A stretch of 64,000 nt of DNA from positions 20,455,146-20,519,145 of the forward strand of contig NC_084940.1 of assembly GCF_958298935.1 (NCBI RefSeq). The letters run 5' to 3'. Every line of letters begins with the position of its first letter. Position 1 is the stretch's first letter. The position numbers and the translations under genes were made by a program. Shown piece after piece: positions 33,459 to 45,304 of the stretch. Under the pieces are notes generated by a model. That model did not search any database and had not been told where the DNA came from. It saw nothing but the letters and a program-made list of their open reading frames with translations. Source of the stretch: Phragmites australis (Eukaryota > Streptophyta > Magnoliopsida > Poales > Poaceae).

Positions 33459-34921
33459 TGTCGGAGGGTTAACTCCTGTCGCAGGGATCCTGAAGGACCT
33501 CTTTTTAGAGATTCGGTCGGGGGGATGATCCTGAATATTTTCGTCGGAGAAATAAATGGGTATGAATGCGATGGCCGGTGGGGTGGAATGATCTAATGCG
33601 GAACAAGGTAAATGCGCTTGTGTTTAGACAGGTTCGGGCCGCACGGAGGCGTAACACCGTACTCCTGTATGGATACTATAAATGCCTTGAGAATGTCCCT
33701 TAAGGATGTTGCTGGTTACAAGAATGTCTATCTATCTTAGAGCCTGAGGCTCCTTGTTCTTCGGTCTGCGCTTCTCTTCGCTACCTTGAACGCTTCTTCA
33801 GCCAAAGACTCCTTTTGCCCGAGAACTCTCTTTTGTCTGAAAAACTCTCTTTCTCCCCCCTCTTTTGTCTATGCTGCCGGCGGCTTTAAATACCCATCGG
33901 CAGTAGCGTGCCTCGAATGGGAAGAGGGCACGAGTTCCAAGACACCATAAATGGAAAGGGCGTCATCATAGCCTCTGTGCGAAGTGACCGGGGGTGGAAA
34001 ATGCATCCCACGCCCGGTCATCTGTCACCATAAATGCATTGGCAACGGGCGCCGTGGGGAGGGCCCACCAGGCAACCGCGGAGTGGCCCGGCGTGCCTGC
34101 CCTGTCTTGTTCTCCTGCCACAGCAGCGTGGCAGACGGAACGGCTTGGCCCTTACGACGTTATCCCGAGACGGGCCGGATGGCACGGGATGGGACCCGTG
34201 CATTCAATGACCCCACGCCCTTCTGCCAGAATTTGGCAGGAACTGACACCGAGCGTGGCGGGAGCAGTTGAGGTGACAGGCCATGCGCGCTCTTTAAATG
34301 CGGCCTTGGGCCTTTGATTGGCTGACACCTCATCAGTGGGCCCCTCGGGGGCCACTGTCAGGGGGCTCTCTGGGTCGTCGGGGAACCGAGTGCTTGGGGG
34401 TCACTATTCACCTCCCCGAGCACTCTCTCCCAAGAATGCCCTTTCTTATCCTCGGGGAACCGAGTGCTCGGGGGTACCGTTCACCTCCCCGAGCACTCTC
34501 TCCCGGGAACGCTTGTACGGATCCTCGGGGGACCGAGTGCTCGGGGGCCGCTGCACGCAGCCCCGAGCACTCTCTCCCGAAACTTCCTTCAGTGGATCCT
34601 CATGATGCTTGGGTGCCCAAGGGGTCACCGCTTGCGGCCCCGGGCACGTTTCTCCCAGTACTTAGCTTTCCTGACCGTCGGGGGACTCGGGTGCTCGGGG
34701 GCCACCGTATACCTTCCTGAGCACTTTCTTCCCAGCACTTAGACTTCGTAGATCATCTGGGAACTCGAGTACTCGGGGACCACTGACTGTGGCCCCGAGC
34801 GCCCTCTCCCGGGACTTAATCTTTTTTACCTTGCGGAGGAGACTCCGCGAAATGGCGCCGTGTGGCAAATTGCTGGCCTGGCCTCGGGATTCAGGGACCC
34901 CCGGTTCCTGATTCACCGACA
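33459..34921 (-). repeat. Right LTR of element D (functional 5' LTR)
   Basis: It begins TGTCGGAGGG at 33459 and ends CCGACA at 34921. It carries the same tandem hairpin array as the left LTR (about 34375-34820). The GGTAC duplication follows. Confidence 0.93.
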
Positions 34922-36566
34922 GGTACAATATGAAGAAAAGTCGTAGAGTTTTTCATAATATTTCCACTGGAGCAAAGTACGTCTTCACAGGATGAGTAGA
35001 ACTCCAGTTATGGCCTCTTAAATGTTGTTGTTGTTGTTTTGTCATCAGAAAAGTTCAGTCTTGCTTAGAGCATGTTTTTGCCACCTTAGAGGCTTCAAAT
35101 CCAAAAAGCTATAGCTAGAAAGTGGATGATAATGGAGTTTTATAGCATATTTAAAACTTTTAGAATTTTCAGATTTGTAGATTAATTAGGCGAAAAATGT
35201 GAATGGTTCTGTTAGACTTTTCAGGATAGTTTTTAGTGATGTTTTCAATAGCAGATTAGAGGTCCTTATTGACATGATAAAAGTATGGTTTATCCATGAA
35301 AGTTTTAGCCCTTGTTCTGTCATTTCCAGAAGTGTGGTTTTTTTCTATTGATATCAGCTGCAGAAAAAAAAATATGAAAATGTGAAGCCCTACTGCTTTT
35401 ATTGGTAGAAGGATGTATGTGCTGTTTTTGTGGTTCTCTTATGAGCGCCGGGTTGGGGTGTTAGGAACGTGTTTCCTATTGTATGTGCATGCTTGTATCA
35501 ATGTTTTTCTGATGTGTGGTTCATAATAAGGTGGTGGTGCTCCTAATAGTGTTTGAATATTGTTTGTTGCATCGAAAAGGCAAGTAAACGTTAGCGGTGG
35601 TTTGCTATTTGCTTTAACTTATTGTTTATTCTACCTCCACTTTAATTAAATGTTTAGAACCATAAACACCATGATATATTCTCTTAACTTGATGAATTTG
35701 ATGAAATAACACTTTTATTAATGTCTTATGTTGTTATTCTGCTTTATGCCTTTAATATCTTGAAGGATTATTATTGTGGTATATGTGGATGATGAAGGCT
35801 ATGAGGTGATGTGGTATTTATAGGATCATATGCATTTATTTGCATTGCACCTCATATGAAGTAATATATCACCGTTTGCTAGCCATGACTTCTACTAGTA
35901 CACGCCGTATTTTGCTTGAGGTGGGGTACGGTGCAACTTTACACTTTGTTGGGTGTAAAGGCAGTGGACATGCATTTGCATTGCATTTGCACTATGCAGT
36001 TTCAAACTGATGCCTTTTCTTATCATTGAAGATATGAGTTTTCTCCGGTGGATATTTGGAGGTGGATAATCTTGCTATCTACAAATCATTGCTACTCTCA
36101 TGGCTAAAACGTTGCCTAATGAACTTGTAGTTTAAACAGCTTGTTAAAGCCGTTTGCTTGTTGAGATTTATCTCACTCTATTTACAATCTTTCCAGGTGC
36201 TTGATGTTTTGCTTGGCTTGGGGGGATGGGAGTAGCAACACTTCTTGCATGTTGTGATTCACCTAATTATAAAGTAGTGGTGCTGTAATAATAATATGTT
36301 AGATGGAGTTGCACTCGTAACTTAGCGTGCTAACTTGAGTTTTGGTTTGTCATGTTATAAGTTGTAGTTCGAAGTTTTGATATGTTAGTTAATTGCTAGG
36401 ATGCTTCTATGATAGTGTGCTGCTTTACTTTACACATCCTTTATGAAGTTGTTGTTTTCACTTTATCATGTTTTACAGGAAGTGCTGCTGAAACTTTATA
36501 GTTTTGGCATGTTGGTGGAGTAATTGTGGTATTATTCCAGGCTTTTACGGTGTCTGGGGTATTACT
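34922..36566 (+). repeat. 5' LTR of element E, right part
   Basis: Resumes the E LTR after D, starting with the second GGTAC copy. It aligns closely with 41793-43433. It ends at GGTATTACT next to the PBS, where the expected terminal CA has mutated to CT. No supported gene. Confidence 0.87.
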
Positions 36567-36568
36567 GT

Positions 36569-36579
36569 TGGTATCAGAG
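36569..36579 (+). promoter_or_regulatory. Primer binding site of element E
   Basis: TGGTATCAGAG, complementary to initiator tRNA-Met, 2 bp after the LTR end. Confidence 0.9.
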
Positions 36580-36755
36580 ACTACCCTTTGGATTCTAACT
36601 GAAATAAGGTTTAATTTGACACACTTGCACATGTATGATGGGTAGAAGGGTAGTTTATTTTATGCTTATACTCTGTTATGCTTGTTCTATCTTGTGTTTA
36701 TGTTTAACTTGATGTTGATGTATACGTGTGGTTTGTCTATTGTGTGGCTGCAACT

Positions 36756-37760
36756 ATGCCACCTAAGAAGTGGAGTCAGGCTCAAGCCACAGCGAATGAT
36801 AGTAATACGCAACTGATAGCGGCGATGTAGGCGATGTAGAATGAGCTGAGGATGTTGAGAGAGGCTAGGAATCAAGATGCTCCTATTCTGGAGCAGGGTG
36901 CTATTATTGCTGAAGGTGCTACTAGTGGTGTTTCTTTAATCTAGTGGATTGGTATGAAGCTGGATAGTTTTAACGGTAGTGGCACTCTAGTTCGGGCCAC
37001 TGATTGGTTGTCCTACGTGGAGGACAATATGGAGGTCTTTGATGTGCTGGCTCGAAACCATATTTGCTATGGCACTCAATTGATGAAGGGTGATACCTAG
37101 ATTTGGTGGAAGGGAGTATAGTTAGCTCACACAGCTACACATGGATACTTGACTTGGTCTGATTTTGTCAGGTAGTTTGAGAGGAGGTTCTACCCAGTGA
37201 CCTTTCTAGACAAGATGAAGATAGACCTGCATAGCTATGTACAGGGTAGGAGGACAAAGTTTGAGTATGAGGTGACCTTCAACCAGATTGTTCGCTTTGT
37301 TCCACACGTGGCTCATGATGAGACGGGGAAGGCAAGGCAGTTCCACCAGGGCCTCAAGCCTTCAATCCGCTACACTATGATTGCTTTTCTAGTGGTGGAC
37401 TTCCGCACCATGGTCGAGCAAGCCTTGGGTATGATGTAGGAGGTGTACAGTGAGGAAGCATGCAAGTCTACTGGTGGAGATCAGAAACATGGTCAGATTA
37501 ATAGGAAGGGCCATTCTGGTGGTCCTGTTCATAAGAAGGGCAAGTTCTAGCATCACCAGCCTTACCGTGGCAATTCTGGATGTTCTCAAACTTTACGGGG
37601 GGTACTAAACAGTAGCATACCATCCCTAAGCCCAGCATGGGGATAGCTTGTTTCCGTTGTGGAGATGCTCACTGTACGGTGGTTTGGCAAGTGCTCTATC
37701 TGTGGTTAGGATCACAAGGAAGTGGTTTGCAGGAGGAATGCTAATAGCAAGCTTCGATAG
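36756..37760 (+). pseudogene. gag of element E
   Basis: The ATG at 36756 (MPPKKWSQAQ) opens a Ty3/gypsy gag with an R-A-x-D-W-L block near 36995 and IWWKG near 37098. A conserved basic/Gln region follows (37197-37439), then a decayed zinc knuckle near 37645-37740. Stops in frame include 36828, 36837, 37098 and 37437. All are TAG and most replace what looks like CAG (Gln), for example twice within AM-stop-AM-stop-NE. Non-functional. Confidence 0.85.
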
Positions 37761-38049
37761 GAGCCAGTGACTTCTTTGACTTCTGGTGGCACTATTCAGA
37801 TGATGGCCGCTACTTCTTCTTTGGTGCCTCTACCTACACCTACACTGCAGTAGTTCTTGCCTGCGCCATTCCCTTAGCAGTACCTGATGGTGCCACCTAC
37901 TACACCAACAACTTCTTTGACACCTCAGCTTGGTGCATTTCAACTGCCCCAGACTACTACTTCATCAGCACCGCCTACATCGTAGGGTTCTAGTCCATTC
38001 AGCTATGCTGTCATAGTTTCTACTTATGGCACTCCCGTGGCATATGTTA

Positions 38050-39247
38050 TGCTCTCTTAGGATGGCAGAGACTATGGAGATGTGGTGGCAGGTACCGTTT
38101 TAGTTGATTATTTTGCTGCACATGCTCTTTTCGACTCTGGTGCTAGCTTTTTGTTCATTTCAGAGGTCTTTGTGGGTCATGCTGGTCTATCTGTGTAGAG
38201 GATTAGTCAGGTGCTTGTGGTTAATTCTGCTAGATGTTCTATATCCAGTTTTTCTATCTGCTCTGGCTGTGTTATCTCTCTTGCGGATGGGGATTTTGTT
38301 GCTAATCTCGTGGTGATTCCTTTGGAGCCTGTTGATGTTATTCTTGGCATGGATAACCTTTCTCATCATCAGGTTGTTATCTCTTGCTTCTAGAAGACAG
38401 TCTCTTTGCAGGCACTGTCTGGTCGAAAGGTGGTTTTTCAAGGGAGAGCTATGAAGTACTCTCTCTCTCTCTCGTTGTTGTGCCAGTTGTTCCCTGACCG
38501 CTGGACGCAGAAGTCTTGCATTCTCCTAGCTATGGTTGATGGTCGGGATGCTGCTTTGCGAGTGGAGGATATTCGTGTGGTTTGCCGCTATCCTGATGTG
38601 TTTCCTGATGAGCTTCCAGGTTTACCTCCTAAAAGGGAGTCTGTTTTCCAGATTAAGTTGGTTCTAGGATATGTAGCCTATATATAGGACTTTGTACAAG
38701 ATGGTTCCAATGGAGCAGCTGGAGTTGAAGAAGCAGTTGGATGACCTCCTTGCTAAGGGGTTTATCAGGCCGAGCACGTCGCCTTAGGCTGCTCCTGTTT
38801 TGTTTGTGGAGAAGAAGGATGGCACAAAGAGGCTTTGTGTGGATTATAAAGGCATTAATCATGTGACTATCAAGAAGAAATATCCTTTGCCTCGTACTGA
38901 TGCTTTGTTTGATATGTTGAGAGGAGTAATGGTGTTCTCCAAGATTAACTTGCAGTCCGGTTATCATCAAATAAGGATTAAAGAGGAAGACATCGAGAAG
39001 ACTTCTTTTAGCACGAGGTATGGGCATTATGAGTATGTTGTTATGTCTTTTGGACTAACAAATGCCCCTGCTGTTTTTATGGAAGCCATGAACAGGATAT
39101 TACATGAGTACTTGGATATCTTTGTTGTGGTGTTCATTGATGATATCTTAGTCTATTCTAAGTCTGAGGAGGAGTGTGAGGTTCATCTCGCCCTTGTTTT
39201 GGATGCTCTTTAGAAGAATAAGTTTTATGCTAAGTTGAAGAAATATG
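38050..39247 (+). pseudogene. Protease and partial RT of element E
   Basis: Protease D-S-G lies near 38137 (ALFDSGAS), followed by VDVILGMD near 38336. RT starts at the YPDVFPDELPG block (about 38590) and runs through CVDYKGIN and [12 protein letters not shown] to an intact F-I-D-D box near 39133. It breaks off at 39247, where the CRM-like LTR begins. TAG stops are present (for example near 38684 and 39211). RNase H and integrase are absent, removed by the deletion described for E. Confidence 0.87.
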
Positions 39248-40224
39248 TGTTGGGGGAAAAATAAGCCTGCGTGAGGATAATGGTTGAAGATTACTATCCA
39301 GGTCCTCCCGGAGCATTGATCTTCGGATCCTCAGCTAAAGGCTCTGATGAGAGGATTAGGCTTGATCTTCCGTTAGGTAAAGGTAAGTCGATTGGTGGAG
39401 ACTCGACGTTGACGATCCAAGGCTTCCGATCAGGACAGAATGCAACCCTTACAATCGCTACACCACTGCTCCGTTGGTTATCAACCACGCGCGGCATGAT
39501 TGACCTCACCAAGAAGGCAGCGAATCGAGAACACAAGCAAGAACACAGAAGAACACAATCTGAAATTGCAAATATGATTAAACTCACGAGTTGGGGTTTC
39601 ACAAACCGAACGACGGCGAAGCTGTTCAATGACAGATTAATCTAAGCAAAACCCAAAAATTCTATGACAACGGCTGCTAGATATATGAAGAGGGGCGTTC
39701 TAGGGTTTTGGGCGACCAGGGGGGCATCCACAACTTGGGCTTAGAATCGAACACATTTACAAGACCCGATATGGCCCAAAATTGTGACATAGCACATTGT
39801 TTTGATGACACAAAATAATCCACCGTGAATCTGGAGCTGGGACCAGTACCAAAACAAACCTATCATCCTTAGCTTTCCAACGCATTAAAGAACACCTTAT
39901 TTGGACTGCATATGAAGAAGTTATGGCCGTTTTAGTGCGGCGCTGTCTGCTGAATCCGAACCGAGTTCCGACTCCAACTTGAAGTGGCTTGAGCCCCATC
40001 CGACTTGGCTGTTCCATAGGTGCTTCTCCCATATTCATAAGCATCAAAATTCACAAAAATTGAGTAGCATCCCATCCTTATAATTAGTAGTATGGACAGC
40101 GAGTAATGAATTCACCTCATGAGTTAAACGACGTGCACGAGCCCATGTAATCAGTCCTTGTAATGGATCAATCACCGGAGGATCACTTATAGTGTATGTA
40201 TCTAAATGAGTGATGTACTCATCA
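39248..40224 (-). repeat. C3: 3' LTR of a CRM-like element
   Basis: A 977-bp LTR on the minus strand, starting TGATGAGTACATCAC at 40224 and ending ...CCCCCAACA at 39248. It aligns with the C1 and C2 LTRs. The pol ORF runs about 60 codons into it. Confidence 0.82.
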
Positions 40225-41544
40225 TCCTCCCCCTCTTGAATTGGAGTCATCCTCGACGCAACCTCATCTTCCTCTCCAACGTATGGTTTTAAATCTGAAA
40301 TGTTAAATGTGGGACTAACCCCAAAATCTATAGACAACTCAAGCTTATATGCATTATCATTAATCTTCTCAAGAACTTTAAAAGGACCATCAGCTCGAGG
40401 CATCAATTTAGATTTTCTCAACTCAGGAAATTGATCTTTACGCAAGTGTAACCAAACAAGATCACCAGTTTCAAAAGTTAAATGTTTTCTACCCTGGCTA
40501 CCATAAGCTCTATATTTCTCATTCATTTTTTTAATATTTTCTTTACTTGTTTCATGCATCTTTAGAATAAATTCAGCACGTTGTGTGGCATCCAAATTCA
40601 AAGTTTCAGAAGGAGGTAAAGGTAGTAAATCAATAAGAGCACGGGGATTGAAACCATACACTATCTGAAATAGACTTACCTTGGTGGTGGAGTGGACGGA
40701 TCTGTTGTAAGCGAACTCAATATGAGGCAAACACTCTTCCCACATCTTCAAATTCTTCTTTAAAATAGCCCGCAATATAGTAGATAATGTGCGATTAACA
40801 ACCTCCGTTTGTCCATCAGTTTGGGGATGATATGTAGTAGAGAATAGTAGCTTTGTCCCCAATTTATTCCATAATGTCCTCCAAAAATAACTCAAAAACT
40901 TCGCATCATGATCAGACATAATGGTATTTGGCACTCCATATAAGCATATAATCTCCCTGAAAAATAAATCAGCTATGTGTGTAGCATCATCACTCTTGTG
41001 ACAAGGTATAAAATATATCAGTTTAGAAAAATGATCCACCACTACAAATATACTATCCCTCCCCCTCTTTGTCCTAGGCAATCCTAAAACAATGTCCATA
41101 GAAATATCCTCCCAAGGTACACTAGGAACAGGAAGAGGCATATAAAGACCATATGGATTCAAGCGAGACTTAGCTTTATTGCAAGTAGTGCAGCGTGACA
41201 CGTAGCACTCGACATCACGTCTCATCTTTGGCCAAAAGAAATGAGTTGCTAGCACATCTTCAGTTTTTTTCACTCCAAAATGTCCCATAAAACCTCCTCC
41301 ATGCGCCTCCTGTAAAAACAAAAGACGAACGGAGCTAGCTGGAATGCATAGCTTATTAGCGCGATAAAGAATTCCATCATTCAGCACATACTTATTCCAA
41401 GTTCTCCCTTCTTTACAATTTTGAAAAGTATCTTTAAAGTCCGAATCAGTTGCATACAACCCTTTTATTGTTTCTAAACCAAAGATTTTGTGATCTAGTT
41501 GGGACAACATGGTGTAACATCTAGATAATGCATCCGCAATGACG
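40044..41544 (-). pseudogene. C3 pol remnant: end of RNase H, integrase and C-terminal extension
   Basis: A 488-codon open frame (from 41510), with the frame continuing to the breakpoint at 41544 (NVIADALSR, end of RNase H). Integrase has the H-H-C-C domain (HGGGFMGHFG...C-T-T-C) and the D-D-E core: Asp in SMDIVLGLP, Asp in MSDHDAKF, Glu in GQTEVVN. All three appear intact. After the core come the WLHLRKDQFPE and FKVLEKINDNAY blocks. The frame then crosses the polypurine tract and enters the 3' LTR, ending at 40044. That overlap is a known CRM trait. This is the best-preserved reading frame in the window, but RT, protease and gag are missing. Confidence 0.85.
40225..40237 (-). promoter_or_regulatory. 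Polypurine tract of C3, inside the pol reading frame
   Basis: The minus strand reads AAGAGGGGGAGGA directly before the LTR start. It is also translated, as the end of QEGED in the pol ORF. Confidence 0.82.
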
Positions 41545-43433
41545 TTCTGAAATCCGTTAGTTTGTGCAGCCTCTGTTCAACGTCATTTTTGGGCAAATTA
41601 AAGGCCAAAATAAATTTGTCCACTATGGACAAAGTTGAAGAGGACTTTAATACCTTTCCTTTTGCACCAAGATCACCGTCATAGCCCATGTGGTTTGGGA
41701 GACATCGTTGCTACAACTTGGCTGTTTTTCTCTGATGAGAGACTGGAGGATAAATCGAAACAGTTTTTGACCATCATAATGGGATAATTTTAGGGTACGA
41801 TATGATTAAAAGTTGTAGAATTTTTCATAATATTTCCAACTGCACAAAGTACATCTTCACAGGATGAGTAGAACTCTAGTTATGACCTCTTAAATGTTGC
41901 TGTTGTTGTTTTGGTCGTCAGAAAAGTTCATTCTTGTTCAGAGCATGTTTTGGCCACATTAGAGGCTTCAAATCCAAAAGGCTATGCCTAGAAAGTGGAA
42001 GATAATGGAGTTTTATAGCTTCTGTAAACAATTTAGAATTTTTGGGTTTGTGGATTAATTACGGGAAAAATGTGAAGGGGACTATCAGACTTTTCATGAC
42101 AGTTTTCAGTGCTGTTTTCAATAGCAGATTAGAGGCTCTTATTGAACTGATAAAAATATGGGTTCTCCATGAAAGTTTTAGCGCTTGTTCTGTAGTTTCT
42201 AGAAGTGGGGTTTTTTCTATGATATTAGTTGCAGAAAAAAAATATATGAAAATGTGAAGCCCTACTGCTTTTATCGGTAGAAGGATGTATGTGTTGTTTT
42301 TGTGGTCCTCTGATGAGTGACGAGTTAGGGTGTTAGGAACAGGTTTCATATTGTATGTGCATGCTTGTATGAATGTTTTTTTTTCTGATGTGTGGCTCAT
42401 AATAAGGTGTTGGTGCTCCTGATCGTGTTTGAAGGTTGTCGGCTGCATCGAAAAGGCAAGTAAACATTAGCGGTGGTTTGCTATTTGCTTTAACTTGTTG
42501 TTTATTCTACCTCCACTTTAATTAAATGTTCAAAACCATAACCACAATGATACATGCTCTTAACTTGATGAATTTGATGAAGTAAAGCTTTTATTAATGT
42601 CTTATGTGGTTATCTTGCTTTATGCCTTTAGTCATGAAGGATTATTATTGCGATATATGTGGATGATGAAGGCTATGAGGTGATGTGGTATTTAAAATAT
42701 CATATGCATTCATTTGAATTGCACCTCATATGAATTAATATGTCACTGTTTGCTGTCCATGACTTGTACCGGTACGCGCCATTTTTTGCTCGAGGTGGGG
42801 TACGGTGCAGCTTTACACTTTGTTGGGTGTAAAGGCAGTGAACATGCGTTTGCACTATGCAGTTTCAAACTGATGTTTTTTCTTATCATTGAAGATATGA
42901 TTTTTCTCCTGTGGATATTTGGAGGTGGATAATCTTGCTATCTACAAATCGTTGATACTCTCATGGCTCAAATGTTGCTTAATGAACTTCTTCTTTAAAC
43001 AGGTTGTTAAATTCATTTGCTTGCTGAGATTTATCTCACCCTATTTACAATCTTTCCAGGTGCTTGATGTTTTGCTTGGCTTGGAGGGATGGGAGTAGCA
43101 GCACTTCTTGTACGTCGTGATTCACCTAATTATAAAGTAGTGGTGTTGTAATAATAATACATTGGATGGAGTTGCACTCGTATCTTAGCGTGCTAACTTT
43201 AGTTTTGGTTTGTCATGTTATAAGTTGTAGTTCGAAGTTTTAATATGTTGGTTAATTGCTAGGATGCTTCTATGATAGTGTGCTTGTTTACTTTACGCAT
43301 CCTTTATGATATCTATTGTTGCTTTCACTTTATCATGTTTTAGAGGAGGTATTGCCAAAACTTTATAGTTTCGGCATGTTAGTGGAGTAGTTGTGGTATC
43401 ATTCTAGGCTTTTACAGTGTCTGGGGTGTTACA
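41545..43433 (+). repeat. 3' LTR of element E, 5'-truncated
   Basis: Aligns with 16372-16559 plus 34927-36566 of the 5' LTR and ends GGGGTGTTACA at 43433. About 730 bp at its start are missing. The left junction joins CRM-like RNase H sequence directly. ORFs inside are spurious. Confidence 0.85.
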
Positions 43434-43438
43434 GTATG
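43434..43438. repeat. Target-site duplication GTATG, right copy (element E)
   Basis: Matches 15640-15644. Confidence 0.82.
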
Positions 43439-43560
43439 CTCCGAGAATACAGGAAACCCTAGTGGATCTAGATACATATAAGATGGTCATATATGGTAGT
43501 TTTATACTATCCATCATCAAACGTCCCATCATTACCTGAAATGAGGCTTCGTCGGATCAA
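43439..43560. other. Unassigned stretch between element E and C2 gag
   Basis: Should be continuous with 15151-15639 before E inserted. No domain seen. Confidence 0.35.
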
Positions 43561-44650
43561 AAACTTAGTCTAGCAAAGAGAAATTTTTTGATAGACCATT
43601 TCTTCGAGTGATAACTCGGGTCTCTTTATAGGATTCTATGTGGCCCATTCCCTTGCATCGGTGGCATACAATTTCGGTTAAACGGCCTGTAGAAGCAATC
43701 GAAGAAGAGCTCTTGGTTGGAGCCTGCACATAGGCAGATTTGCTTACCTCTGAAATAGGTGATGGTGTTGGAGGTGGTGCTAAACGCTCCCTACTGAAGA
43801 AAGGTGTAGCAGACCATGTAGCTAAACGTGGGGCTATTTTGACTTGTCTCGGCATTGATTCTGAAGTAATTGTGCTTTCAAAATTGTTCCTGGGTCTTTG
43901 ATGTCGTCCCTACAATTCTTTCTCTGCCAAACATGCAAGTTGGAACAATCTAGGAACACTATTATAGTCTTTGTAATCATCTATGTCCTGAATTTTATGT
44001 CTTAATCCTCCATAAAAGCGTGTCATTGCAGCCTCTTCATCATCAATAATATCACAACATAGCATACTAATTTGTAGCTCCTGATAATATTCTTCTATGG
44101 ATCTTTCTCCTTGATTTAAACGCTGCAATTTCTTACGTAAATCACATTTAAATGATAGTGTAACAAATCTGTTACACATAACAACCTTTAAAACATTCCA
44201 TGTAGTAGGTGCTAATCCATCGATGCATTCTTTATTCCACCAGATAATTGCAAAATCTTTAAAATCACTAGTGGCTTGCCTAACTGTATGCATTTCAAGA
44301 ACTAAATGAACATTAAACTTCTGTTCGACCGTCATCTCCCAATCTAAATGTTTTTCAGCATCATAGGCACCTGCAAAAAATTGTATAGTAAACATAACCT
44401 TAGCAAATGGATCATCATTAACATGTAGGTTATGTTTCTGGGAATTATTACCTCCCATACCTTGACGGTTGAAATTTAATCGGTCCCACTGTCGTGCATC
44501 AAAGATGTCTTGTTCTTGTGTCAAAATTTCATCATTCGCGACGGACTCGTCATGTTCATGGCTACACCATGAGGGTCCATATGGCTGTTGTTCGGTGGTT
44601 GATTGACCAATAGAACATAACGTGTATTGAGCATTGCAATACTATCATTG
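43561..44650 (-). pseudogene. C2: gag of a CRM-like Ty3/gypsy element
   Basis: The minus-strand frame at 44524-43910 encodes the capsid region (DWEMTVEQKFNVHLV, FKDFAIIWWN, RKKLQRLNQGERSIEEYYQE, FYGGLRHKIQDIDDYKDYN). The second frame at 43855-43565 contains a zinc knuckle of which C-H-R-C...H is kept and the last Cys is changed (near 43640). Sequence above 44524 continues the N-terminus with stops. The block order matches CRM-type gag as I recall it. No pol follows on the left, because other sequence adjoins there. Confidence 0.8.
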
Positions 44651-45304
44651 AGTCACTATTATGCAATATTTGTTCCCATAAGGTTCTTATCAATGTTGTC
44701 ATTAACAGTTTGTCGATGATCATCCAACAACATTGTGAGTTCTTCTCTCAAAACACACTCTTTCGCATCTGATGCTTCACCTGCTATGGTTAGTAGCAAA
44801 CAAGAGACAACAATATTATTCCTATTGACTACTAGGTGGTGGAGATTGAAGTAGAATCACACACTCTCAAACATCTTACCACTCTCTTGCAAGTGTTCTT
44901 ACCAATCACAACAAGTGGCTGGTTCGTGATACCTTATCGAGTGTGAGTGAGGTGGTTGTAAAGGGAGAACTATTCTGATTGAGAGAAGGTGGAGCTTGGA
45001 CAGGCAATATTTAGTAGCAAGGAGTACCAATAATTGAAACCAGATTAGCAAGTTGAAAAAAATCCATGGTACTCATCACAATGCTGACCCGAAGGTGTTC
45101 CTAGAACTATCTCAAGCAGGTCAAATAAAATAGGGTAGAAACAAGCACAATGGAACAAAATTCGTAATGCCAACTGAATTCTCTTTCTTTATTTTCTTTT
45201 TTTACACTTTTTTTTTTGCACTCTTTGCTTCCCTTTTTTTGGCACTCTTTGCTTCTTGATTTCTCTTTTTTTTTTAATGTGACACAAACTCAAAACTCCT
45301 CTAT
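44651..45304 (-). mobile_element. C2 leader, part next to gag
   Basis: Non-coding. 44951-45300 aligns with C1 at 11857-12180. It ends with the TCTAT duplication of the copia LTR (45300-45304). Confidence 0.75.

Larger units (their letters stand above)
16560..34921 (-). mobile_element. Element D: 18.4 kb Tat-lineage Ty3/gypsy retrotransposon with antisense gene
   Basis: Both LTRs are present (16560-18025 and 33459-34921, 1466 and 1463 bp), with TSD GGTAC. Gag-pol runs on the minus strand from 33419 to 23269, so the right LTR is the functional 5' LTR. The dual RNase H arrangement, the GGGGGCT-type tract before the 3' LTR and an antisense ORF between pol and the 3' LTR are known for Tat-lineage elements, and I assign D there. 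In the first 208 aligned bases of the LTR pair I count 13 differences, mostly transitions. Without solo LTR I the element would be about 14.2 kb. Confidence 0.93.
15645..43433 (+). mobile_element. Element E: Ty3/gypsy retrotransposon with nested insertions and an internal deletion
   Basis: The outer boundary is set by TG at 15645, CA at 43433 and the GTATG duplication on both sides. The 5' LTR is in two parts (15645-16559 and 34927-36566) because D inserted in it. Internal sequence runs PBS, gag, protease and RT (36567-39247). It is then replaced by a CRM-like remnant (39248-41544), and the 3' LTR (41545-43433) lacks about its first 730 bp. The simplest history is insertion of the CRM-like element in RT, then a deletion from inside that element into the 3' LTR. 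Initiator-Met PBS and LTR features suggest a chromovirus, but no integrase or chromodomain remains to prove it. Confidence 0.85.

Noticed and set aside
41495..41689. ORF joining CRM-like and LTR sequence, possible fusion protein
   Set aside because: It only reads across the deletion junction from LTR DNA into the end of RNase H. There is no evidence of expression.
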